Shown: positions 1-7,713 of the stretch, one piece after another
Layout of the letters: the number at the start of each line of letters is the position of its first letter
How positions within the stretch are numbered: the first letter of the stretch is position 1
From: Guyparkeria sp. WRN-7
GTDB lineage: Bacteria; Pseudomonadota; Gammaproteobacteria; Halothiobacillales; Halothiobacillaceae
Assembly (NCBI RefSeq): GCF_001641825.1
Contig: NZ_LRFH01000016.1
Location: forward strand, 248,001-312,000
Direction of reading: 5' to 3'
Length of the DNA stretch: 64,000 nucleotides
Position numbers and translations under genes: made by a program
Notes under the pieces: model-generated
Seen by the model: the letters and a program-made list of their open reading frames with translations, nothing else
The model's database searches: none
What the model was told of the DNA's origin: nothing

Positions 1-722
1 ACGTCGCGGACTTCCTCGGCGAGGTTCGCCATGTCCTCGAAACCGATGAACGAGTAGAAAGCGAGAAACGCGCCCAGGAACAGACCGAGTAGCAGGCCGG
101 CGCCGGGGTTGTTCGCCGCATCGCTCAGAGTGTCGGCAAGGACGAGCGGCGCATCGCCCATCGCCGGTGCCGCCACCCAGACCACATAGGCAAGACCGCC
201 GATGCCCAGCAGGGTGGTCACCGCCATGAACCAGGCACTCTCTCGCATCCCCGCAATTGCCACGCCGCCCAGGGCGAGTGTCACCAGCGTGATTGTCAGT
301 AGCGTGGGCAGCTCGACGAACAGTGAGGCGTAGCGTTCGAAGCCCGTGAGGATGGTGGCCGCCGATACCACGCCGGTCGCCACGAGGCCCCAGCCGATGG
401 CGATGCACAGCCAGCGTCGGCCGAAGGCCTCGCGGGCGTAGTCGATCGGCCCGCCGGCATCCGGGATGCGGGCGGTCAGCTCACTGAATGACAGGGCGCT
501 GAGCGAGGCAACCAGTGCCGCCACGACAAAGGCCAGCGGGGTGAGCAGACCGGCAGCCCCGGTGACTTCGCCAATCACGACGTAGATGCCCGCCCCGAGG
601 ATGGTGCCCAGTCCGTAGAGCGTCAGCAGGACCGGCCCCAACTCTCGCTGCAACACGGCCTGTCGCGGGGCCGGAAGGCCCTTCGTATCACTGTTGTCTT
701 GTCGCTGGCGTGGCCGGCTCAT
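1..722 (-). CDS. APC-family amino acid permease, N-terminal part (C-terminus beyond window)
   Basis: I translated the minus strand from an ATG at 722 and it stays open to the window edge (about 240 residues). After a short basic cytoplasmic tail come strongly hydrophobic helices. The first holds the glycine-rich segment GTILGAGIYVVIGE, typical of transmembrane helix 1 of APC-superfamily transporters, where it lines the substrate site. A following segment with SFSELTARIPDAGG matches the helix 2-3 region of the same family. It probably takes up amino acids or polyamines across the inner membrane; the substrate cannot be read from the sequence. It is divergent from mltF across an 82-base gap. 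The C-terminal half is missing only because the window ends. Confidence 0.85.
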   Translation of the reverse strand, partial: MSRPRQRQDNSDTKGLPAPRQAVLQRELGPVLLTLYGLGTILGAGIYVVIGEVTGAAGLLTPLAFVVAALVASLSALSFSELTARIPDAGGPIDYAREAFGRRWLCIAIGWGLVATGVVSAATILTGFERYASLFVELPTLLTITLVTLALGGVAIAGMRESAWFMAVTTLLGIGGLAYVVWVAAPAMGDAPLVLADTLSDAANNPGAGLLLGLFLGAFLAFYSFIGFEDMANLAEEVRD

Positions 723-804
723 GGGGTCAGTGTAGTGGCCGAATGACGGTTGGCGTGCGGCTATATGTACTATCCTGAATGCGAACCCGCATCCGCGAGC
801 TTTC

Positions 805-2166
805 ATGTTCCGCTACCTGCTGACCGCTTTCCTGCTCTTTCCGCTCGTCCTTTCCGGTTGCAATGACAGCCCGGCTGTTGGTGCCAGCTCGCCGGGAGAG
901 GGGGGTGTGCTGGTCGTGGCCACCCGCAACGGACCGACGACCTGGTATGTGGGGGCCGATCAGGACCCTGCCGGCCCCGAGCACGACCTCGTCGAGGCAT
1001 TCGCCGAGGCACAGGGCTGGACGGTGGAATGGCAGGTCCACGAGTCCACCGCGGCGGTACTCGCCGCGCTCGACGAGGGGGAGGCCCACCTCGCCGCCGC
1101 GGGACTGACCCATCTGCCGGCCCGCGACGACCGTTTCGAGCAGGGGCTTTCCCACGGCGAGGTGGTCCAGCAGGTGGTCTGTCACCGCGAGGACCGTCCG
1201 TTGCCGGATACCGTCGAGGAGCTCGCCGACGTCGACCTGCACGTCACCGGGGAGTCGAGCTACGCCGGCCGGCTGGAGCGATTGTCCGAGCAGTTCGATG
1301 AACTGGCTTTCGAAACGCATGCGGATGTCAGTACCGAGGTGCTGCTCACCCGGGTGGCCGAACGTGAGATCGGTTGCACGGTGGCCGATTCGACCATCGT
1401 GCAGGTGCTGCGGCGTCACTGGCCGCATCTGGAGGTGGCATTCGACCTGGACGATCCCGAACCCGTCGGTTGGTATGCGGCCAACTCGCTGGAAGACCTG
1501 GCAAGGACCACTCGCGACTGGCGTGCTGGCGACAAGGGGCAGGCCGCCGTCGACCGGGTGCGCGAGCACTACTACGCCTATATCGGCGAGTTCGACTTCG
1601 TTGATCTGCGTGCCCTAAATCGCCGCCTGGACGAGCGTCTGCCGCGTTACCTGGACGAATTCGAGAAGGCCGGCGAGGTCACCGGGCTGCCGGTCGATCT
1701 GCTGGCAGCGATGGCCTACCAGGAATCTCACTGGGACCCGGAGGCCGTCTCGCCCACGGGGGTGCGCGGGATCATGATGCTGACCCAGCCGACGGCCAAG
1801 TCGCTCGGGGTCGAGAACCGGCTCGACCCGGAAGAGTCGATCATCGGTGGTGCCCGATACCTGGCCGACCGGCATGAACGCTTGCCGGCGGACATCCCGG
1901 AACCCGATCGCACCTATCTGGCGCTGGCGAGTTACAACATCGGCCGCGCGCACGTGCTCGATGCGCGCAAGTTGGCCCGGGAGCTGGGTCGCGACCCGGA
2001 CTCCTGGAGCGACATGCGTGAGGTCTTGCCGCTCAAGGCGGACAAGCGCTACTACCCGAAGACCAAGTACGGCTATGCACGGGGCTACGAGCCGGTGCAT
2101 TACGTGCAGCGCATTCGCAACTATCGCGACGTGATCGCCCGGGCGCTGTATGCCGACCTGCCGTGA
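805..2166 (+). CDS. mltF: Membrane-bound lytic murein transglycosylase F
   Basis: A 453-residue lipoprotein. The N-terminal signal peptide ends in a lipobox (LSGC, lipidated Cys about residue 19), so it should be anchored to the outer membrane. Residues about 35-265 resemble a periplasmic solute-binding (SBP_bac_3) domain, and about 280-450 are an SLT lysozyme-like domain. The catalytic Glu is at about 307 in MAYQESHWDP, followed by the family segment GVRGIMMLTQPTA and later LASYNIGRAHV. This two-domain order is diagnostic of MltF, which cleaves the MurNAc-GlcNAc bond of peptidoglycan to leave 1,6-anhydro ends. It is transcribed alone: divergent from the permease and followed by an intrinsic terminator. 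Confidence 0.93.
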   Translation: MFRYLLTAFLLFPLVLSGCNDSPAVGASSPGEGGVLVVATRNGPTTWYVGADQDPAGPEHDLVEAFAEAQGWTVEWQVHESTAAVLAALDEGEAHLAAAGLTHLPARDDRFEQGLSHGEVVQQVVCHREDRPLPDTVEELADVDLHVTGESSYAGRLERLSEQFDELAFETHADVSTEVLLTRVAEREIGCTVADSTIVQVLRRHWPHLEVAFDLDDPEPVGWYAANSLEDLARTTRDWRAGDKGQAAVDRVREHYYAYIGEFDFVDLRALNRRLDERLPRYLDEFEKAGEVTGLPVDLLAAMAYQESHWDPEAVSPTGVRGIMMLTQPTAKSLGVENRLDPEESIIGGARYLADRHERLPADIPEPDRTYLALASYNIGRAHVLDARKLARELGRDPDSWSDMREVLPLKADKRYYPKTKYGYARGYEPVHYVQRIRNYRDVIARALYADLP

Positions 2167-2191
2167 TGTCCGCAGCGGCATCGCAAACGAG

Positions 2192-2220
2192 AAAGGCCCC
2201 GGCTGAGCCGGGGCCTTTTT
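2192..2220. terminator. Bidirectional intrinsic terminator between mltF and the small lipoprotein gene
   Basis: A perfect 12-bp stem (AAAGGCCCCGGC / GCCGGGGCCTTT) with a TGA loop ends in a T run on the plus strand. On the minus strand the stem is followed by TTTCTCGTTT, so it can also stop transcription arriving from the right. It lies exactly between two convergent genes (mltF ends at 2166, the lipoprotein gene at 2251). Confidence 0.9.
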
Positions 2221-2250
2221 GACGGCCAGGCTGTCGGGACAGCCGGGCGG

Positions 2251-2463
2251 TTAGTAGTCGGTCGACTCCTCGACCTCGTCACCCATTTCCTCGGCCTCGC
2301 CACCCATCTCGTCGGTGGCTTCCTCGATCTCGTCGCCGGCCTCTTCCATGCTTTCATCGATCTGTTCGCCCGCTTGTTCCGCCGGGCCATCGTTGTCCGA
2401 GCAACCGGCCAGGGTCAGGCCCAGGGCCATCATCAGGGCAATCAGTGCGTTTCTGGCAGTCAT
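2251..2463 (-). CDS. Small acidic repeat-like lipoprotein, function unknown
   Basis: A 70-residue protein with a clear type II signal peptide (hydrophobic stretch ending LAGC, Cys about residue 21). The mature part is only about 50 residues and almost entirely acidic. Short units pair Glu/Asp with Met, Ala or Gly (such as EEAGDEIEEATDEMGGEAEEMGDEVEE in overlapping fragments), spaced so that an amphipathic helix is plausible. The start is well supported by a strong Shine-Dalgarno AAGGAG just upstream. I do not recognise a characterised family. It resembles small Glu/Asp-rich lipoproteins annotated as hypothetical in many proteobacteria. It shares a terminator with mltF but has its own promoter side. 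Confidence 0.8.
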   Translation of the reverse strand: MTARNALIALMMALGLTLAGCSDNDGPAEQAGEQIDESMEEAGDEIEEATDEMGGEAEEMGDEVEESTDY

Positions 2464-2521
2464 GGCTTGTTCTCCTTATCGTCGATTGTCCGGACGTATC
2501 CGGAGTGGTTTCCGAGCCATC

Positions 2522-2566
2522 GGTGCGATGCAGTCTCGCCGAGACGTGGCCGGCTTCCATCGCACC
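2522..2566. repeat. Intergenic nested stem-loop
   Basis: Nine-base perfect inverted repeat GGTGCGATG (2522-2530) and CATCGCACC (2558-2566) enclosing a second small hairpin, GTCTC-GCC-GAGAC (2534-2546). It lies downstream of the nitroreductase gene and upstream of the lipoprotein gene (both minus strand). There is no T tract, so it is not a standard terminator; it may be an mRNA 3' end structure. Confidence 0.45.
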
Positions 2567-2600
2567 TGACGGCCTTGGAGGCCTTGGGGCGCAACAAGTT

Positions 2601-3203
2601 TCAGAATCGATCGATCAAGCGGACATCGTCGATTGCCAGCTGGCCTGGACGCGGCCAGACATCAGCGGCCTTCTTGCCGATGGCGACCATGAAGCTGATC
2701 ACGTGGTCGTCGGGCAGGCCGATCAATCGACCCACCGCATCGTAGTCGAAGCCGTCCATCGGGCAGGAGTCGAGGCCCATTTCTCGTGCCGCCAGCATCA
2801 GTGTCTGCCCCGCGATGCCGCAGCTACGCATCACCTCGTCGCGTTCGACCTGAGGTTGGTCCCGATAGTAGGCATCGATGGCGCCATGCATCATTTCCTG
2901 CACCTCGGCGGGGGCACCTTGCCAGACGCGTTCGGCTTCTGTCTGCCAGACGTCGCGACGACCGCAGAGGATGACCAGCATGGAGGCATCGGTGACCTGT
3001 GCCTGGTCCCAGGCTACCTCGCGGATGGCCTGCCGCTGGGCGGGATCGCGAACCACGACGAATCGCCAGTGCTGGAGATTGAAGGCCGTCGGTGACTTCA
3101 TCGCCAGTTCGATCAGGCGGTCCTGTTCGGACTCGGACAAATGGTGTTCCGGGTCGAACTGCTTGATGGCGCGACGGGTCTCGATCGCTTCGCTGACTTG
3201 CAT
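2601..3203 (-). CDS. Nitroreductase-family FMN oxidoreductase
   Basis: A 200-residue protein, a normal length for the family. The N-terminus MQVSEAIETRRAIKQF contains the basic RR segment that binds the FMN phosphate in nitroreductases. Further in are SPTAFNLQHWRFVVV, the usual flavin and substrate contact region, and a C-terminal GLPDDHVISFMVAIG. Members are cytoplasmic homodimers that use NAD(P)H to reduce nitro-compounds, quinones or flavins; the physiological substrate is not evident. The start at 3203 is chosen because GGGAGAG lies at proper spacing upstream and because it gives the family N-terminus; the open frame continues further upstream without similarity. Confidence 0.88.
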   Translation of the reverse strand: MQVSEAIETRRAIKQFDPEHHLSESEQDRLIELAMKSPTAFNLQHWRFVVVRDPAQRQAIREVAWDQAQVTDASMLVILCGRRDVWQTEAERVWQGAPAEVQEMMHGAIDAYYRDQPQVERDEVMRSCGIAGQTLMLAAREMGLDSCPMDGFDYDAVGRLIGLPDDHVISFMVAIGKKAADVWPRPGQLAIDDVRLIDRF

Positions 3204-3291
3204 GCACTCTCCCGTGTTGTGGTGTGTTTGGCCGGGGAGTATAGGTGTCGTCGTTGGCGGTTGCCGAGGTGCGAAGGCCAGGTGAGCGGTA

Positions 3292-3720
3292 CTAGAAGGA
3301 CTTGCCGCGCAGGGCGCGCAGCAGGGCACGGGCCTGTTTGGCGGGTTTGTGGTGCGGGTTGAGTTCGCGTTCGGCACGGCGCTGCTCGGCCACCAGGCGA
3401 CGCTGCTCGATGCTCTCGGGCGTTTCGCGGTAGAGCGCCTGCGCCTCGCTGGCCGGGCCGCGTTTGGGGTTGAGACCCTCGACGTCGACCACAAAGCGCA
3501 TGCCCGCCTTGCCGATGGTCAGCCGGTCGCCCGGCCGGATGGCCTTGCCGCGCTTGCCCACCGTCTGGCCATTGAGTTCGATCTTGCCGCCGTCGATTGC
3601 CGCCGAGGCGAGTTGGCGGGTCTTGAAGAAGCGTGCCGCCCACAGCCAGGTGTCCAGGCGCTGGCTGTCGGGCTGAGGCGATGTGGCCTGGGACGGGCTT
3701 TTCTCGGGTCGTTTTTTCAC
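3292..3720 (-). CDS. hslR: Heat-shock protein 15, S4 RNA-binding domain
   Basis: 142 residues from a GTG start. The S4 domain occupies about residues 20-80 (RLDTWLWAARFFKTRQLA, then GGKIELNG and KRGKAIRPGDRL), followed by a very basic C-terminal tail ending KQARALLRALRGKSF. This matches Hsp15, which binds 50S subunits carrying stalled nascent chains and helps recycle them. The GTG is preferred because the S4 domain then starts about 20 residues in, as in known Hsp15; no strong ribosome-binding site is visible. It is divergent from the GST gene. Confidence 0.88.
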   Translation of the reverse strand: MKKRPEKSPSQATSPQPDSQRLDTWLWAARFFKTRQLASAAIDGGKIELNGQTVGKRGKAIRPGDRLTIGKAGMRFVVDVEGLNPKRGPASEAQALYRETPESIEQRRLVAEQRRAERELNPHHKPAKQARALLRALRGKSF

Positions 3721-3819
3721 GTCAGTGGCGACAATCCGGGTGGCCGTTAGGCTACGCTTTGGGACTCGTCGGACGCGCGTGGTGCGCGGTCCGGGAAATC
3801 GTTTTGATGTGGAGGCATC

Positions 3820-4485
3820 ATGCAACTCGAACTGATCAGCTTCAAGCTCTGTCCTTTCGTCCAGCGCTCTGTGATCACGCTCAAGCACAAGGGTGTGCCT
3901 TTCGATACCACTTTCATCCAGCTGGATGATCCCCCGAGCTGGTTCGGCGAGGTCTCGCCGCTGGGCAAGGTGCCGGTGCTGAAGGTCGACGGCACGGTGC
4001 TGTTCGAGTCGGCGGTGATCAACGAATTCCTCGACGAGTCCTTCGGCGAGCGCATGCTCTCGGACGATGCGCTGGAGCGTGCCCAGCAGCGTGCCTGGAT
4101 CGAGATGGGGTCGGCGGCCCTGTTCGCGATGTTCGGCACCATCACCGCACCGGAGGAAGCGGGGAGTGCGGCCAAGCGGGAGGAGCTGGCGAAGCTGATC
4201 GGCAATCTCGAACGCCAGCTGGCCAAGGCGCCGCCGGCACCATATTTCTCCGGGGCCAAGCTGTCGCTGGTCGACACGTCGTTCGCACCGCTGTTCCAGC
4301 GCCTGTTCGCGCTGCCGGAATCCATCGTCGACTGGGATGCCGTGCCAACCGTGAAGCGTTGGGGCGAGCAGCTGGTCGAGGAGCCGGTGGTGCGCGACTC
4401 GCTGCCCGAGGGCTTCGACGAGATGTTTCCGATGATGTTGAGAAAGATGAACGGCTGGTACGCCCAGCAGCATCTCGCCGGCTGA
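3820..4485 (+). CDS. Glutathione S-transferase family protein
   Basis: 221 residues with a thioredoxin-like N-terminal domain (about 1-78). It has a Cys-Pro-Phe site at about residue 11 (CPFVQRS), the cis-proline segment GKVPVLKVDG and the glutathione-binding ESAVINEFLDE, then an all-helical C-terminal domain. The Cys in the active-site position is typical of Omega/Beta-like or plant-type Lambda GSTs rather than the Tyr/Ser classes, so thiol transfer or dehalogenation-type chemistry is possible. It is cytoplasmic, the substrate is unknown, and it is convergent with the transporter gene only 16 bases away. Confidence 0.87.
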   Translation: MQLELISFKLCPFVQRSVITLKHKGVPFDTTFIQLDDPPSWFGEVSPLGKVPVLKVDGTVLFESAVINEFLDESFGERMLSDDALERAQQRAWIEMGSAALFAMFGTITAPEEAGSAAKREELAKLIGNLERQLAKAPPAPYFSGAKLSLVDTSFAPLFQRLFALPESIVDWDAVPTVKRWGEQLVEEPVVRDSLPEGFDEMFPMMLRKMNGWYAQQHLAG

Positions 4486-4501
4486 TGCGCCGGAAGCCGC
4501 C

Positions 4502-4927
4502 TCAGCGGCTCCCGAGGCGGTGATTCAGCCAGCTGCCAATGCCGGCGCCGACCACGATGCCGGCACCCACCCAGGCGGCAAACCACTTGCCCTCGCCGAG
4601 CATGGCCAGTGCCGTGCCCGGGCAGACGCCGGTGCCCGCCCAGCCAAGCCCGAACAGGACGGCGCCCACGATCAGGCCGCGCTTGAACGGCTTGTGCTGG
4701 ATCGTGATCGGCTGGCCGGTATTGCGTGCCCGCCATTGGCGGCGCCGGGCGAACCAGGTGAGCACGCCACCCAGCACCACGGCGGTGGCGATCACCCACA
4801 GCAGTCGCAGATCGTCGAACAGCAGCAGTTCGCTGATGATCAACGGGCTGGTCGCGCCGGCTCGGCTCAAGAGAAAGCCGAAGCCGATACCGAAGGCGAG
4901 GAAGAGCGCGTTGCGTCGGTTGAGCAT
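4502..4927 (-). CDS. YeeE/YedE-type sulfur transporter, C-terminal half subunit (DUF6691-like)
   Basis: A 141-residue polytopic membrane protein with about four hydrophobic helices. The marker is the conserved segment GWAGTGVCPGTALAML, with Cys about 102, corresponding to the last conserved Cys motif of YeeE/TsuA thiosulfate transporters. In many sulfur oxidisers the transporter is encoded as two half-size genes, as here: this gene starts three bases after its partner stops. Transport of thiosulfate or another reduced sulfur species is inferred from the family. It is convergent with the GST gene. Confidence 0.8.
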   Translation of the reverse strand: MLNRRNALFLAFGIGFGFLLSRAGATSPLIISELLLFDDLRLLWVIATAVVLGGVLTWFARRRQWRARNTGQPITIQHKPFKRGLIVGAVLFGLGWAGTGVCPGTALAMLGEGKWFAAWVGAGIVVGAGIGSWLNHRLGSR

Positions 4928-4930
4928 CGT

Positions 4931-5464
4931 TCAGACCCCCAGCATCCAGGCGGCGAGCTGGGCGGTGCCCACCGCAACGGCGAAGAAGACGGCCGAGGCC
5001 AGGATGCTGGCCGGCGCGCCCATGGCCACCCCGGCAATGGTGTGCCCGGAGGTGCAGCCGCCGGCGAGCCGTGCCCCGAGCCCGATCAGAAGGCCGCCGA
5101 TCAGCCACCAGAGCGCGGAGCCGAGGGTGGAGTCGGGTATCAAAGCCGAGTAGAAGCGGCCGAATTCGGCGGCGGTGCCTTGCCAGGCGGGGGCACCATC
5201 GGTGAGTGCGGCCAGCAGGCCGCCGAGCACGATGCCGAGCAGAAAGACGATCCGCCAGTCGCCGTCCCGGTCGCGTTGGCCTCCCGGACGCAGACTGGTG
5301 GCGAGATTCGCAAAGCCGGTCGAGCAGGACAGCGGCTGGTCGGCCAGCCAGCGTTGCCCGAAGGCGAGCAGGGCGATCAGCGCACCGACCAGCACGGGCG
5401 GCCAGAGCGGCGCGAAGAAGGCGTCGACCAAGGTCTCGAGCAGATCCATCATCTCCGTGGGCAC
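4931..5464 (-). CDS. YeeE/YedE-type sulfur transporter, N-terminal half subunit
   Basis: A 177-residue membrane protein with about five hydrophobic segments. Two conserved Cys motifs are visible: PLSCSTGF (Cys about 47) and ARLAGGCTSGHTIAG (Cys about 137), both characteristic of the Sulf_transp (YeeE/YedE) family. Together with the downstream half gene these make up the three-cysteine set that passes thiosulfate through the TsuA pore. First gene of a two-gene operon; an ATG lies at 5464. No rhodanese or TusA gene is next to it. Confidence 0.83.
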   Translation of the reverse strand: MPTEMMDLLETLVDAFFAPLWPPVLVGALIALLAFGQRWLADQPLSCSTGFANLATSLRPGGQRDRDGDWRIVFLLGIVLGGLLAALTDGAPAWQGTAAEFGRFYSALIPDSTLGSALWWLIGGLLIGLGARLAGGCTSGHTIAGVAMGAPASILASAVFFAVAVGTAQLAAWMLGV

Positions 5465-5544
5465 CGTATGTCGATGAAATCCCGCACCTTAACGGCGATG
5501 CGGCATCGGCGCCAGCAGATGTTTTTCTGTGCCCATAACGACAG

Positions 5545-5567
5545 ACACCCCCGGGGGACGGGGGTGT
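5545..5567. repeat. GC-rich hairpin downstream of minE
   Basis: Perfect 8-bp stem ACACCCCC (5545-5552) and GGGGGTGT (5560-5567) with a 7-base loop, located 28 bases past the minE stop. No T run follows on the minus strand, so it would be an mRNA-end stabiliser or Rho-assisted stop rather than a classical intrinsic terminator for the min operon. Confidence 0.45.
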
Positions 5568-5594
5568 GAGCTTGCCGGTGCGGACGGAACGGTG

Positions 5595-5882
5595 TCAGTC
5601 GGACTGGCGCTCCCCGCCTTCGAGCTTCTCGGGCAGCGTGATGTTGAGCTCGAACAGTTCGAACTGCTCGTTGTGCTCGACCTCGAACTTGACCGCATCG
5701 TCCTCGACGTGGACGTATTTGCGGATCACCTCGAGGATCTCCTTCTGCATCTCGGGCAGGTAGTTCGGGGTCCGGTGCTGGCCCTGAGCCCGCTCGTGAG
5801 CGATCAGGATCTGCAGGCGCTCCTTGGCCATCTTGGCCGAGGGCTCGTTTGATCGGGTACGGAAGATGTCGAGCAGTCCCAT
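5595..5882 (-). CDS. minE: Cell division topological specificity factor MinE
   Basis: 95 residues. The N-terminal membrane and MinD-binding segment (LLDIFRTRSNEPSAKMAKERLQIL region) is followed by the dimerisation domain with PNYLPEMQKEILEVIRKYV. MinE stimulates MinD ATPase and drives pole-to-pole oscillation of MinCD, restricting FtsZ assembly to mid-cell. It starts three bases after the minD stop codon, the standard minD-minE arrangement. Confidence 0.96.
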   Translation of the reverse strand: MGLLDIFRTRSNEPSAKMAKERLQILIAHERAQGQHRTPNYLPEMQKEILEVIRKYVHVEDDAVKFEVEHNEQFELFELNITLPEKLEGGERQSD

Positions 5883-5885
5883 GGC

Positions 5886-6701
5886 TTAACTCCGACCGAA
5901 CAGGCGACCGAGGAACGACTTCTTCTCGGTCTCGATGAAACGCATCGGACGGTCCTCGCCCAGCAGGCGGCCGACGGCATCCTCGTAGGCCTGACCGGCG
6001 TCGGTGGAATCGTCCAGGATCACCGGGCGGCCGGCGTTGGACGCCTGCAGCACCGCGTTGGATTCCGGGATCACGCCCAGCAGCGGCACGGCCAGGATCT
6101 CCATCATGTCTTCCACCGAGAGCATCTCGCCGGTGCCGACCCGATCCGGGGCATAACGGGTGATCAGGAGGTGTTCCTTGATTGCGGTCTCGCCTTCCTT
6201 CGCCCGGCGCGACTTGCTGGCGAGGATGCCCAGCATGCGATCGGAGTCTCGCACCGAGGAGATTTCCGGGTTCGAGACCACGATGGCCTCGTCGGCGTAG
6301 TACATCGCCAGCTGCGCGCCGCGCTCGATGCCGGCCGGCGAGTCGCAGACGATGTAGTCGAAACCTTCCTCGCGCAGTTCGTCGAGGACCTTGCCGACAC
6401 CCTCCTCGGAGAGGGCGTCCTTGTCCTTGGTCTGGGAGGCGGGCAGGACGTAGAGGTTGTCGACCTCCTTGTGCCGGATCAGTGCCTGGTTGAGGCCTGC
6501 CTCGCCGTGGATGACGTTGACGATGTCGTAGACGACCCGTCGCTCGACACCCATGATCAGGTCGAGATTGCGCAGACCGACATCGAAGTCGATCACGACG
6601 GTCTTCTTGCCGGCCATGGCCAGCCCGCTCGAAATGGCCGCGCTGGTCGTTGTCTTGCCAACGCCACCCTTACCGGAAGTTACCACCAGGACTTTGGACA
6701 C
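5886..6701 (-). CDS. minD: Septum site-determining ATPase MinD
   Basis: 271 residues with a deviant Walker A motif (GKGGVGKTT, about residues 10-18) and the family segments DFDVGLRNLD and DSPAGIE. The C-terminal amphipathic membrane-targeting helix reads KKSFLGRLFGRS. MinD binds membrane as an ATP dimer and recruits MinC and MinE. It begins with GTG, preceded by GGGAG at seven bases. A 150-base gap with a strong hairpin separates it from minC, so it may have some independent expression. Confidence 0.97.
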   Translation of the reverse strand: MSKVLVVTSGKGGVGKTTTSAAISSGLAMAGKKTVVIDFDVGLRNLDLIMGVERRVVYDIVNVIHGEAGLNQALIRHKEVDNLYVLPASQTKDKDALSEEGVGKVLDELREEGFDYIVCDSPAGIERGAQLAMYYADEAIVVSNPEISSVRDSDRMLGILASKSRRAKEGETAIKEHLLITRYAPDRVGTGEMLSVEDMMEILAVPLLGVIPESNAVLQASNAGRPVILDDSTDAGQAYEDAVGRLLGEDRPMRFIETEKKSFLGRLFGRS

Positions 6702-6743
6702 GGATTGTCTCCCTACTCGCGAAAGATTGTTGACGTTTTTGTT

Positions 6744-6767
6744 GCCTGCCGGCTGCGGCCGGCAGGC
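6744..6767. repeat. Strong hairpin in the minC-minD spacer
   Basis: Perfect 10-bp stem GCCTGCCGGC (6744-6753) and GCCGGCAGGC (6758-6767) closed by a 4-base loop. On the transcribed (minus) strand it is followed by AACAAAAACG rather than a T tract, so it is unlikely to terminate on its own. It could slow RNA decay between minC and minD and so set their ratio. Confidence 0.55.
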
Positions 6768-6851
6768 TGCGGGTCGTCAGGGTGGCCGGACTGTGCCACA
6801 AAGCCGTCTGTTTCCCAACGATCCCCGTTATGAACGGTCTGCCTGGGACGT

Positions 6852-7679
6852 TCAGTCGAATGCCTGGACTGCCAGCTGGCCGTCCCTCAGTTCTACCACG
6901 ACCCGTTTGCCCCATGCCGGGTGCCGGGCGAGCTGTTCGCCGTCGAGGAACGTGCCGCAGATGGCGATGATCTCGGGCTCGAACGACTCGCAGAAGATGC
7001 GTGCCTCGCTCTGATTGCCGGCGCCGGCCGCTGCGGTGCCCTTGAGGGCGCCGTGGATGTAGATCGACCCGTCGGCTACCACGCGGGCGCCGGCGCCGAC
7101 CGTGTTCATTACCACCATGTCCTGTCCCTGGGCGTAGAGTTCGGTGCCCGACCGCACGGGGTGGCGCAGGATCATGGGCGCGACCGGGCCGGCCGGCCGT
7201 GCCGGGGTCTCGGCTTGGGGTTCGGCGGATGCCGCCGTCTCGGCGGCCGGTTCCAGTTGAGGCTCGGGCTCCGGTTCCGGTGCGCGTTCGGCTGCCGCCG
7301 CCGGAGCAGTGGGCACGACCTCCTGGTCATCGAATACCGGCAGCTCGGCGCTGCGCGCCTGGGTCTTCTGTTGATCGTTGCCGTGGACCACACCGACCGG
7401 TTCGAGCCGGTAGTTGCGCAGGAGGCTGACCAGTGCGGGGAAGTCGATCCACTTGCCGCTGTCGGCGATGGCGGCCAGGTCGATCACGCAAGGCTCGCGC
7501 TCGTCGCCGACGCCCGGGTTGCCGAAACGCTCGCTCAGGCTGCGGGTGAGCTTGAGCAGATGGGTTTCGTAGAGATGCACATGGGTGAGGGCGAGCGGGC
7601 GTTGGTCGATGTCGAGGGCCGCGGTGCCGGTACGGCCGGCCTTGCGAGTGGTTGCGGTCATGTGGGGCTCGAAACTCAT
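6852..7679 (-). CDS. minC: Septum formation inhibitor MinC
   Basis: 275 residues. The N-terminal FtsZ-inhibiting domain (about 20-125) is followed by an unusually long Ala/Pro/Glu-rich linker (about 130-180) and the C-terminal beta-helix domain (about 185-275). The latter carries MILRHPVRSGTELYAQGQDM and GAGARVVADGSIYIHG, the MinD-binding and dimer region. MinC blocks FtsZ polymerisation away from mid-cell. The start could be 7679 or the in-frame ATG at 7661 (MTATTRK); neither has a strong ribosome-binding site. It lies 34 bases downstream of zapD and is probably cotranscribed. Confidence 0.94.
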   Translation of the reverse strand: MSFEPHMTATTRKAGRTGTAALDIDQRPLALTHVHLYETHLLKLTRSLSERFGNPGVGDEREPCVIDLAAIADSGKWIDFPALVSLLRNYRLEPVGVVHGNDQQKTQARSAELPVFDDQEVVPTAPAAAAERAPEPEPEPQLEPAAETAASAEPQAETPARPAGPVAPMILRHPVRSGTELYAQGQDMVVMNTVGAGARVVADGSIYIHGALKGTAAAGAGNQSEARIFCESFEPEIIAICGTFLDGEQLARHPAWGKRVVVELRDGQLAVQAFD

Positions 7680-7713
7680 CCTGATTGTTGTTGGAATCGT
7701 GGTTCCCGCGCCG

